A stretch of 5,228 nt of DNA from Desulfosporosinus sp. UBA4726 (lineage in GTDB: Bacteria > Bacillota > Desulfitobacteriia > Desulfitobacteriales > Desulfitobacteriaceae). The position numbers and the translations under genes were made by a program. The stretch spans positions 18,279 to 23,506 of the forward strand of contig DHJG01000150.1 of the NCBI GenBank assembly GCA_002404215.1, written 5' to 3'. Positions 1-5,118 of this stretch are shown here, piece after piece. Below the pieces are notes generated by a model. It made no database searches, was not told the DNA's origin, and saw only the letters and a list, made by a program, of their open reading frames with translations. Each line of letters starts with the position of its first letter. The stretch's first letter is position 1.

Positions 1-698
1 GACTTAAGGGACGAAGTCTTCGCCCAGAAGAATGGCTTGCTTGGCCGGTTCGCCTTAAGGAAATGGAAAAGGCCCATACCCAAGCGATTGAGCGACGAGG
101 TGCAACTCAAAAATGGTTGGAGAAACTAAATGAACAGCACGAAGAATGGAGACGCCTGGAAAGTGAAAGAAAAGCTTTGAGCCACCGCAGGAGCTTACTG
201 AAAACGTTGCAAGCCGTTTTCAAAGGAAATGCCTTCATTGAGTTTATTGCTCAAGAACAGTTAACCACCGTATCCCTAGATGCGTCAGAACGCTTGAAAC
301 AGTTGACTAATCAGCGTTATGCCTTGGAGGTGGATGCAGAGGGTGGGTTTATTATGCGAGACGATGCCAATGGCGGAGTACGCCGACCTGTAAGCAGTTT
401 ATCAGGAGGAGAAACCTTCCTCACCGCCCTGGCGCTCGCTTTAGCGTTGTCTACTCAAATCCAACTTCGAGGAGAATCCCCGCTGGAGTTCTTCTTCCTA
501 GATGAAGGGTTTGGAACCCTGGATGCCAATCTTCTCGAAACAGTAATGAACACCCTAGAGAAACTTCATCTCCAAAATCTAACGATTGGAATTATAAGCC
601 ATGTGCCGGAACTTAAGAATCGTCTTGCTCGCCGATTGGTCGTTACTTCTGCTGAAGCCGGTGGAGCAGGGAGTACGGTTAAGTTGGAAATGGCTTAG
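1..698 (+). CDS. sbcC: SbcC, exonuclease SbcCD ATPase subunit (3' fragment)
   Basis: This is the C-terminal end of the large SMC/Rad50-like ATPase that pairs with the SbcD nuclease to cut hairpins and process double-strand ends in the cytoplasm. The frame is already open at base 3, so the ATG at 63 is internal and the visible part is 231 residues ending at TAG 696-698. The first half is charged and coiled-coil-like (for example EKLNEQHEEWRRLESERK). The C-terminal ATPase lobe follows: ABC signature LSGGET at 399-416, Walker B FFFLDEGFGTLD at 489-524, and an H-loop ISH at 594-602. The Walker A lobe and most of the coiled coil lie upstream of the window. The family has about 1000 residues, so about three quarters is missing only because of the window edge. 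GC content is visibly higher than in the next gene. RecF/RecN-like or other Rad50-type ATPases are less likely, given the SbcC-style run of alternating Leu and Ala after the signature motif. Confidence 0.93.
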   Translation, partial: LKGRSLRPEEWLAWPVRLKEMEKAHTQAIERRGATQKWLEKLNEQHEEWRRLESERKALSHRRSLLKTLQAVFKGNAFIEFIAQEQLTTVSLDASERLKQLTNQRYALEVDAEGGFIMRDDANGGVRRPVSSLSGGETFLTALALALALSTQIQLRGESPLEFFFLDEGFGTLDANLLETVMNTLEKLHLQNLTIGIISHVPELKNRLARRLVVTSAEAGGAGSTVKLEMA

Positions 699-747
699 AA
701 CGATAACGTATGTAAACCGGGAATCGGAAGAAATTCAGGATGGAATA

Positions 748-1416
748 ATGCAGCTTTTCAGAGTGGATAAAGGGGATAAAGTGGAAAAACATTACAAGGT
801 TAAACAGATTACACGCTTGCACGAAAGTTGCAATGAATGTGGCTTACCAATCATCAATTGCATCTGTAATAAATCAGCTAAAGTAAGTACTAAAGCAAAA
901 CTCTGGATTCTATCGAGTGAACGAGAGTTTTATAGGCCTTCTAATACGGCAAGGCTTTTAACTTTAATAAATCCAGATTCAACTGAAATTTTTCTATGGG
1001 AACGAACTAAGAGTCCAGAGCAATTAATTAGAAATATTAGTATGGAAAAATATACAGTGTTTGTATTATTCCCGACGGAAAATGAAGAATTAGAAAAGAG
1101 AAAAGTGAGATTTGAACCCACCGATAAAATACCAGCCTTCATAGTCTTAGATGGGACATGGAAGGAAGCTAGAAAGATATTTCGGAAGAGTGATTTTTTA
1201 AAGGGTTTGCCGATTATTTCTATAGAACCCAACTGTGCATCTAACTATGATTTGAGGAGGGGAGCCGCCGAAGGAAATCTGTGTACGATAGAAGCTGCCA
1301 TTGAAATATTAAGAATGAATGGAGAGCTTGAACCATCACAGGCCATAGAAGACTATTACAATCTATTCTTAAAAAGCTACAAGGCTGGAGTTAGCGGACA
1401 TAGCTTAAAAGAGTAG
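748..1416 (+). CDS. tapT: DTW-domain tRNA-uridine aminocarboxypropyltransferase (TapT-like)
   Basis: Bacterial TapT (E. coli YfiP) transfers the 3-amino-3-carboxypropyl group of S-adenosylmethionine to uridine in the tRNA variable loop (acp3U47). This 222-residue protein shows the family signature: an N-terminal cysteine cluster C28-x2-C31-x6-C38-x-C40 likely to bind zinc, RPSNTARLL at 63-71, the DxTW motif as D135-G-T-W138 followed by KEARK, and YDLRRGAAEGNLCTIEAA near 167-184. The ATG at 748 is chosen because AGGA at 737-740 sits 7 bases upstream. An open frame reaches back to 601, but that extension overlaps sbcC and has no family-like sequence. The gap to sbcC is 49 bases with no terminator seen, so read-through is possible. 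Base composition is strongly AT-rich compared with sbcC, which may mean a different origin. The family call is firm; the exact tRNA position is inferred from E. coli. Confidence 0.87.
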   Translation: MQLFRVDKGDKVEKHYKVKQITRLHESCNECGLPIINCICNKSAKVSTKAKLWILSSEREFYRPSNTARLLTLINPDSTEIFLWERTKSPEQLIRNISMEKYTVFVLFPTENEELEKRKVRFEPTDKIPAFIVLDGTWKEARKIFRKSDFLKGLPIISIEPNCASNYDLRRGAAEGNLCTIEAAIEILRMNGELEPSQAIEDYYNLFLKSYKAGVSGHSLKE

Positions 1417-1475
1417 TTTGGGCAAAAGATTCAATAGATTATATCGTAAACAACTTAGTTAATCGAGCAATCTAG

Positions 1476-1540
1476 ATAGAGGGCAAGGAGCTTGGGCAGG
1501 ACTGCCGAAAAGATCTTGGCCCTCTATTCAAATTTTTCTT
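1476..1540 (+). terminator. Probable terminator after the DTW gene
   Basis: A long inverted repeat, 1476-1487 with 1515-1527 (ATAGAGGGCAAG against CTTGGCCCTCTAT), pairs over 12 base pairs with one bulged G. The large loop contains a smaller GGCA/TGCC hairpin at 1495-1506. TTCAAATTTTTCTT follows, with five T at 1533-1537. The position between two plus-strand genes fits an intrinsic terminator. The T-run starts about five bases after the stem and the loop is large, so a structured leader element is the alternative. Confidence 0.55.
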
Positions 1541-1547
1541 AAAAGAT

Positions 1548-1561
1548 TTGATTCAAATCAC
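1548..1561 (+). promoter_or_regulatory. CRP/FNR-family operator (FNR/DNR-like) upstream of scdA
   Basis: The sequence TTGAT-TCAA-ATCAC matches 9 of 10 defined positions of the FNR/DNR consensus TTGAT-N4-ATCAA. Its centre at 1554.5 lies 41.5 bases upstream of the start site expected from the TATAAT at 1584-1589. That is the standard class II activation distance for this regulator family. An overlapping 15-base odd palindrome (GATTTGA-T-TCAAATC, 1545-1559) is also present. Which regulator binds (FNR, DNR or HcpR type) cannot be told from the sequence. Confidence 0.65.
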
Positions 1562-1583
1562 AGATTATATCATCCACTTACCC

Positions 1584-1589
1584 TATAAT
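1584..1589 (+). promoter_or_regulatory. -10 element of the scdA promoter
   Basis: A perfect TATAAT. At the normal -35 spacing there is only CAGATT (1561-1566), a poor match to TTGACA, which is what an activator-dependent promoter would show. Transcription is predicted to start near 1596, giving a leader of about 89 bases before scdA. Confidence 0.65.
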
Positions 1590-1684
1590 GAGGTTGAGCA
1601 ACGTTATCTGATTTGGTTGTAAGCAAAAACCACTTAGCTTTGAGTAACTAAGAGGATAGTTTAAATAAAAGGGGAGGTCTATCT

Positions 1685-2389
1685 ATGAACAAGTTTAGCG
1701 CGTCACAGAGAATTGGTGAAATTGTAGCTAACTTTCCGGCAGCTGCCGATGTCCTAAAAGAATACCGAATCGATTTTTGTTGTGGAGGAGATCGACAACT
1801 GGCAACTGTGATTCAGGAACAAGGATTAAATATAGAGGAAATTCTAGATAAAATTAACTTCCTTTATAATCAGTTCAAAGATCAAAAGTCCTTGGATGTA
1901 GACTGGACCCAGGAACCGCTCAATCGACTGGTTGATCACATCTTAAATAGCCATCATGCCTATCTTCAGGTTGAGCTTCCTAAAATTAGCGAACTAACGA
2001 CGAAAATTTTAAGAGTGCATGGACTTAACCATCCAGAGTTAGCGACGGTTCATCGGTTATTTCACAATCTAAAAATGGAATTGGATCAGCACCTTATTAA
2101 AGAAGAAGTAATTGAGTTCCCATTAATTAAGGAATGGGGGAGAAACCCATCACAAGAAACGTTAGAGAAGGTGATCACTGTTATCTTAGAATTGGAGAGT
2201 GAACATGTGGGGGCTGGCGATATTCTTAAAGAATTACGTCGAGTGACGAACGACTATCTTGTACCTGCTGACGGATGTAATACCTTTAAATTGGCCTATC
2301 AGAAGTTAGAAGAAATGGAAAATGATACTTTCCAACATATTCATCTAGAGAACAATATTCTTTTCCAAAGGCTAAAATTGAAAGCGTAG
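1685..2389 (+). CDS. scdA: Iron-sulfur cluster repair di-iron protein (ScdA/RIC/YtfE)
   Basis: Proteins of this family help restore iron-sulfur clusters damaged by nitric oxide or oxidants, using a di-iron centre in a hemerythrin-like four-helix bundle in the cytoplasm. The 234 residues show both expected parts. The N-terminal ScdA domain (about 1-60) carries DFCCGG with C32 and C33, and a hemerythrin domain runs from about 80 to 230. All di-iron ligands known from E. coli YtfE can be placed: H91, H136 and E140 in QHLIKEE, H174 in ESEHVGAGD, and H218 and E222 in HIHLENN. Length is normal for the family. The start is set by GGGGAGG at 1671-1677, 7 bases before the ATG. It is a single-gene unit with its own promoter and a CRP/FNR-type box upstream and a terminator downstream, so induction under low oxygen or nitric oxide is likely. 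The symbols ric and ytfE are used for the same family. Confidence 0.95.
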   Translation: MNKFSASQRIGEIVANFPAAADVLKEYRIDFCCGGDRQLATVIQEQGLNIEEILDKINFLYNQFKDQKSLDVDWTQEPLNRLVDHILNSHHAYLQVELPKISELTTKILRVHGLNHPELATVHRLFHNLKMELDQHLIKEEVIEFPLIKEWGRNPSQETLEKVITVILELESEHVGAGDILKELRRVTNDYLVPADGCNTFKLAYQKLEEMENDTFQHIHLENNILFQRLKLKA

Positions 2390-2418
2390 TTGGCTTAACG
2401 TCATAAAGTGCGTAACCG

Positions 2419-2449
2419 TGGGACAGCTGGGCTGTCCCATTTCCGTTTG
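2419..2449 (+). terminator. Intrinsic terminator after scdA
   Basis: A perfect 9-base-pair GC-rich stem (TGGGACAGC with GCTGTCCCA, 2419-2427 and 2431-2439) has a three-base TGG loop. It is followed by TTTCCGTTTG. It lies 30 bases after the scdA stop and just before a new promoter, so scdA is expected to end here. Confidence 0.8.
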
Positions 2450-2455
2450 AAGGAT

Positions 2456-2484
2456 TTGACCTGCTTCGGAGTAACTGGTAAAAT
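2456..2484 (+). promoter_or_regulatory. Sigma-A type promoter for the DinB-family gene
   Basis: The -35 is TTGACC (2456-2461) and the -10 is TAAAAT (2479-2484), with the ideal 17-base spacer; each hexamer is 5/6 to consensus. Transcription should start near 2491, giving a leader of only about 25 bases. This indicates constitutive expression independent of scdA. Confidence 0.75.
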
Positions 2485-2503
2485 TGGGATGTATTGAGCA
2501 TTG

Positions 2504-2509
2504 AGGAGG
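2504..2509 (+). promoter_or_regulatory. Ribosome binding site deciding the DinB-family start
   Basis: A perfect AGGAGG stands 6 bases before the ATG at 2516. It touches the in-frame ATG at 2510 with no spacing and overlaps the in-frame TTG at 2501, which rules out both of those as starts. Confidence 0.85.
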
Positions 2510-2515
2510 ATGAGT

Positions 2516-3019
2516 ATGTTTCTTTCCTTATCTACATTTCTTCAGGCTTGGGAGAAGGAAGAGGAATCAACCCAACGAATACTAGATGCTTTAACAGATG
2601 ATTCCCTAAATCAATCTGTCACAGTGCAAGACCGTACGTTAGGGCGAATCGCTTGGCATCTCGTGACCACCATCCCAGAAATGATGTCAAAAACAGGATT
2701 GATTTTTGAAAGCCTCTATGAGGATGCACCAGTTCCGTCCACCGCTAAGGAGATTTCCAATTATTATCGAGAAGCTAGTAATGCAATAGTGACTGCAATT
2801 AAAGCCCAGTGGAAGGATCAAACTCTTTTGGAGAAAAGGGATATGTATGGAGAGACCTGGACAAATGGCTACACATTAAGTGCCCTCGTTGATCATCAAA
2901 TCCACCATCGGGGGCAAATAACTATACTGATGAGACAGGCCGGTCTTAAAGTGCCTGGGATTTATGGTCCTGCAAAGGAGGATTGGAGTCAATTCGGTAT
3001 GGAGGCTCCACTAATATAA
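2516..3019 (+). CDS. DinB-family (YfiT/DinB fold) putative metalloprotein
   Basis: This 167-residue protein has the length and layout of the DinB superfamily: a four-helix bundle that usually holds a divalent metal through three histidines. Some members act as thiol-dependent transferases or hydrolases; many have no known function. Candidate metal ligands are H48 in GRIAWHLV and H127 and H131 in DHQIHHRGQ, the usual His...HxxxH pattern. The following ILMRQAGLKVPGIYGP is also typical of the family C-terminus. Start choice is explained under the AGGAGG entry. No signal peptide or membrane segment is seen. It has its own promoter and a terminator after it, so it is probably monocistronic. The substrate cannot be predicted, and the family name should not be confused with DNA polymerase IV, also called DinB in E. 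coli. Confidence 0.85.
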   Translation: MFLSLSTFLQAWEKEEESTQRILDALTDDSLNQSVTVQDRTLGRIAWHLVTTIPEMMSKTGLIFESLYEDAPVPSTAKEISNYYREASNAIVTAIKAQWKDQTLLEKRDMYGETWTNGYTLSALVDHQIHHRGQITILMRQAGLKVPGIYGPAKEDWSQFGMEAPLI

Positions 3020-3038
3020 AGCGAAATTTGGCAGCGTT

Positions 3039-3079
3039 AGAACCAAACGTAACAATCGTTTATGTTTGGTTCTATTTCT
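3039..3079 (+). terminator. Probable terminator after the DinB-family gene
   Basis: AGAACCAAAC (3039-3048) pairs perfectly with GTTTGGTTCT (3064-3073). The stem can extend by a G-T pair and three A-T pairs to leave a 7-base loop. ATTTCTA follows. The T-tract is weak, but the position right after the stop and the long stem support termination. Confidence 0.65.
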
Positions 3080-3156
3080 AAAGCGTAGAAAAATTAGTTG
3101 TCCTGAACTTTTCAATAGTTAGAAAACGTATAGTAGTAAAGATAAGAGGTAAAAAA

Positions 3157-4065
3157 ATGCAAATACCAAGTAAGCTGAAAATCAAGACTGGGAAGGATAA
3201 AAAAACTTGCCTTGAGGTAACTGAACAGGCGGAGCTGATGAAGTTTTTAGTTGCTGGGCTTCCCGACAAAAGTCGAAGTGATATTAAGTCCCTTCTAGCC
3301 CATCGTCAGATTTCCGTAGATAATGAAGTCATAACGCAATTTAACCATCCGCTAGAGATCAGTCAACAGGTCGTGGTGAACTGGACTAAAGTGCTGATCG
3401 AAAAGCAACCGGAAGGGTTAAGTATTGTGTTTGAGGACCCCTATATAATAATCATTGAAAAGCAGGCTGGGTTGCTCTCGATCGCTACTACCACTGAAAA
3501 AGAACAAACGGCCTATAGTATTTTAAGTGAGCATGTGAAAAAAAGAGATCCGAAAAACAAGATCTTTGTGTTGCATCGTCTTGATAGGGATACTTCTGGG
3601 GTAATGATGTTTGCAAAAAGTGAGAAAATACAGCAATTGTTGCAAAATGCCTGGAAGGAAGCCGTTTTGGAGCGAAGCTATATTGCCGTAGTGGAAGGTC
3701 TTGTAACCAAAGAGGAAGGAACGATCACCTCTTGGCTGACGGAAAGTAAAGCCTTTATTATGTACTCCAGTCGTACACCCAATGGTGGTCAAAAAGCGGT
3801 AACTCACTACCAGGTTCTTAAGAAGAATAAAAACTATTCGCTATTAGAAGTGAAGCTAGAAACTGGGCGAAAGAATCAAATTCGTGTTCATATGAAAGAT
3901 ATAGGGCACAGTATAATTGGGGATAAAAAGTATGGGGCGACCAAGCACCCTATTGGTCGGTTAGGACTTCATGCGCGGGTTCTGGCCTTCACGCATCCAG
4001 TAACAGGTGAAGAAGTGCGCTATGAGACGGATATTCCTAAGGTGTTCTTAAGCCTGTTTAGCTGA
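3157..4065 (+). CDS. RluA-family RNA pseudouridine synthase
   Basis: The enzyme converts specific uridines in rRNA or tRNA to pseudouridine. The 302 residues carry an N-terminal S4-like RNA-binding region (about 25-75) and then the catalytic domain. The signature HRLDRDTSG is at 140-148, with D143 as the catalytic aspartate. Motif III, ETGRKNQIRVHM, is at 235-246, followed by IIGDKKYG and the C-terminal GLHARVLAFTHPVTGEE. Motif I reads EKQAGLLS (101-108), with Gln where KPaG is usual. The start follows AGAGG (3145-3149) with 7 bases spacing. Length fits RluC/RluD-type members, but the target uridine cannot be assigned from sequence alone. No convincing promoter was found in the 84 bases between the preceding hairpin and the ATG. 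The hairpin at 4171-4188 can end its transcript. Confidence 0.92.
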   Translation: MQIPSKLKIKTGKDKKTCLEVTEQAELMKFLVAGLPDKSRSDIKSLLAHRQISVDNEVITQFNHPLEISQQVVVNWTKVLIEKQPEGLSIVFEDPYIIIIEKQAGLLSIATTTEKEQTAYSILSEHVKKRDPKNKIFVLHRLDRDTSGVMMFAKSEKIQQLLQNAWKEAVLERSYIAVVEGLVTKEEGTITSWLTESKAFIMYSSRTPNGGQKAVTHYQVLKKNKNYSLLEVKLETGRKNQIRVHMKDIGHSIIGDKKYGATKHPIGRLGLHARVLAFTHPVTGEEVRYETDIPKVFLSLFS

Positions 4066-4170
4066 GCCTAGTAGAGGTAATTAATATCAATGATAGATTG
4101 AGATAGTGACCTAACGGCTTACAAGGTACCCAGAGTGTGAAGGGGGGGCCAATAATTAAGCAAAGAAAAA
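4066..4170. other. Intergenic stretch with no recognisable gene
   Basis: No open frame, tRNA or promoter was recognised. It contains a small inverted repeat TCAAT-GATAG-ATTGA (4087-4101), a run of seven G at 4142-4148 and an A-rich stretch leading into the terminator. The small inverted repeat has the opposite half-site order to an FNR box. Confidence 0.5.
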
Positions 4171-4193
4171 ACCGGGTTTATACCCGGTCTTTT
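4165..4193. terminator. Bidirectional terminator between convergent genes
   Basis: A perfect 7-base-pair stem, ACCGGGT (4171-4177) with ACCCGGT (4182-4188), has a four-base loop. On the minus strand the stem runs directly into TTTTTT (from 4170 down), an excellent intrinsic terminator for the 39-residue gene. On the plus strand it is followed by CTTTTG, weaker but usable for the pseudouridine synthase 105 bases upstream. The stop codon of the minus-strand gene (4178-4180) lies in the loop. Confidence 0.85.
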
Positions 4194-4297
4194 GATACGT
4201 CTTTTCCGATTTTATCAGCGTCATAAGGAAAGGGAATCTTCTCTGTGTTATCAGGCTTGCGCGACCTATTATTGGTCTTTTTGGTTTTCTTAGCCAT
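4178..4297 (-). CDS. Small basic hypothetical protein, 39 residues
   Basis: I do not recognise this protein. The minus strand from 4297 reads ATG GCT AAG AAA ACC and ends at TAA in the loop of the terminator. The product starts MAKKTKKTNNRSRKP and continues with a more acidic part, including EKIPFPYDADKIGKD. It is rich in Lys, Asn and Asp, has no membrane segment and is probably disordered. Several features make it a credible gene: AGGAGG (4305-4310) exactly 7 bases before the ATG, a strong promoter 50 bases upstream, and an intrinsic terminator overlapping the stop. It stands alone, divergent from the YgbA-family gene. Small basic proteins of this look in spore formers include minor spore-core proteins, but nothing here proves that role. 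Too short for usual gene-calling cut-offs, it could be missing from annotations. Confidence 0.75.
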   Translation of the reverse strand: MAKKTKKTNNRSRKPDNTEKIPFPYDADKIGKDVSKDRV

Positions 4298-4346
4298 TAT
4301 CTATCCTCCTTTTAGAGTGTCTCATATAGAATTCCCTGACTAATAA

Positions 4347-4375
4347 ATAATATGTACGCTCAATCCATACGTCAA
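4347..4375 (-). promoter_or_regulatory. Sigma-A type promoter for the 39-residue gene
   Basis: On the minus strand TTGACG (4375-4370) and TATTAT (4352-4347) are 17 bases apart, each 5/6 to consensus. Transcription should start near 4340, leaving a leader of about 43 bases that contains AAAGGAGG. The -35 overlaps one arm of the CATACG/CGTATG inverted repeat, so a bound factor there could control it. Confidence 0.7.
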
Positions 4376-4390
4376 TAACAAAAGCGTATG
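4366..4390. repeat. Inverted repeat in the divergent promoter region
   Basis: CATACG (4366-4371) and CGTATG (4385-4390) form a perfect 6-base inverted repeat with a 13-base spacer. TACGCT (4355-4360) can pair instead with AGCGTA (4383-4388). The repeat overlaps the -35 of the minus-strand promoter and lies just upstream of the YgbA-family gene, so it may be an operator. With arms this short, chance is also possible. Confidence 0.35.
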
Positions 4391-4413
4391 TGCCCTGGAA
4401 TGGAGTTATTGAA

Positions 4414-4728
4414 ATGTCAAATAGGTTAGAACGTGAAAAAACTACAGTACAAATGATGTTAAAGCTTTATTGTAAAAATCATCACCATACTGGCAAGAAA
4501 TTGTGTCCAGAATGCCAGGAATTATCGGATTATGCTTTAGCCCGCCTTACAAGTTGCAAATTTAGAGAAAGTAAACCAACATGCGGCAAGTGTCCAGTGC
4601 ATTGTTATAAACCTGTAATGCGAAAAAAAATCATAGAGATCATGAAATATTCAGGTCCCAAGATGCTTTTTGTGCACCCAATCATCGCGCTAAGGCATTT
4701 AATCGACGGACTTAAGAAATCTAATTAA
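4414..4728 (+). CDS. ygbA: YgbA-family (nitrous oxide-stimulated promoter family) protein
   Basis: This matches the small cysteine-rich family whose E. coli member YgbA is controlled by the nitric oxide sensor NsrR. The molecular activity is not settled. The 104 residues follow the E. coli pattern closely: N-terminal RLEREKTTVQMMLKLYC, a cysteine cluster with CPEC, then CxxCPVHCYKP (residues about 63-73) and the C-terminal IMKYSGPKMLFVHPI and LRHLIDG. The many cysteines suggest a metal or iron-sulfur site (inference). The ATG at 4414 is chosen because GGAG (4402-4405) lies 8 bases upstream; an in-frame GTG at 4390 has no ribosome binding site and adds residues not typical of the family. No clear plus-strand promoter or FNR-type box was found in front of it. 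Its family role links it to scdA, 2 kb upstream. Confidence 0.88.
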   Translation: MSNRLEREKTTVQMMLKLYCKNHHHTGKKLCPECQELSDYALARLTSCKFRESKPTCGKCPVHCYKPVMRKKIIEIMKYSGPKMLFVHPIIALRHLIDGLKKSN

Positions 4729-4808
4729 TGATACTTTGCTCGTGATAGTTACTAAATATAAGAATTTATACTCTGTAAAATGCGTTGGGGGAAGGGTGGA
4801 GCGAGATC

Positions 4809-5072
4809 ATGATGTTAAAAGAGCATTCCCTTGAGATGAGAGGAATGCCTCACCAAGACTTAGAAGACTATTTTCTCTCAATTGGGGGAAAGCAGGTTGG
4901 ACCGGGGATGTATTTGTGCTCAGACTGGAAAGTAGAACTGAGTAATGAGTCCTATTGTACTCTAGGGTCATTGCGAGTTCCGGTAACGTTCGTCACGTTC
5001 CAGGTTAATGAGGAGGAATGGCCGAGCATAGTTAAGGCTTTTCGCCTTCGTTTCCTTTCGGCTGGAGGATAG
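4809..5072 (+). CDS. Conserved-looking hypothetical protein, 87 residues
   Basis: I cannot name this family. The product starts MMLKEHSLEMRGMPHQ and has one short helix-like segment (DLEDYFLSIGG). Several beta-like stretches follow: GMYLCSDWKVELS, YCTLGSLRVPVTFVTFQV. A final helix-like segment (EWPSIVKAFRLRFLSAGG) closes it. This suggests a compact alpha-beta domain with no signal peptide or membrane segment. The start at 4809 is chosen because a GGTGGAG stretch ending at 4801 is 7 bases upstream; the ATG at 4812 is equally possible, and an in-frame TTG at 4785 lacks a binding site. Good codon structure and spacing support a real gene. It lies 80 bases after the YgbA-family gene with no terminator between, so co-transcription is possible. 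Confidence 0.75.
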   Translation: MMLKEHSLEMRGMPHQDLEDYFLSIGGKQVGPGMYLCSDWKVELSNESYCTLGSLRVPVTFVTFQVNEEEWPSIVKAFRLRFLSAGG

Positions 5073-5118
5073 ACACATAAACTAGCTTTATTCGTAAAAA
5101 GCAGTATGGAGGAAGTTG

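Noticed and set aside
930..1232. 100-residue open frame on the minus strand
   Set aside because: It lies entirely inside the DTW gene, which has clear motifs; the minus-strand translation has no family-like sequence or ribosome binding site.
1614..1652. Two small adjacent hairpins in the scdA leader (TGGTT/AACCA and CTTAG/CTAAG)
   Set aside because: Stems are only 5 base pairs with loops of 9-10 bases and no known riboswitch motif; chance is the simpler explanation.
2286..2501. 71-residue open frame on the minus strand
   Set aside because: It overlaps the conserved end of scdA and runs through the terminator and the DinB-family promoter.
3098..3134. TTGTCC and TATAGT as a promoter for the pseudouridine synthase
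   Set aside because: They are 25 bases apart, too far for a sigma-A promoter, and no other hexamer pair fits.
3078..3269. 63-residue minus-strand frame with a hydrophobic stretch
   Set aside because: It overlaps the start of the pseudouridine synthase gene. The hydrophobic stretch is the complement of Lys-rich codons, a common artefact, and no binding site precedes it.
3523..3807. 94-residue open frame on the minus strand
   Set aside because: It is antisense to the catalytic core of the pseudouridine synthase, with no independent signals.
4087..4101. Inverted repeat TCAAT-GATAG-ATTGA as a second FNR-type site
   Set aside because: The half-sites are in the wrong order and spacing for TTGAT-N4-ATCAA, and it is over 300 bases from the ygbA start.
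5084..5101. GCTTTA...AAAGC as a terminator before the membrane protein gene
   Set aside because: The stem is short, AT-rich and bulged, and no T-run follows.
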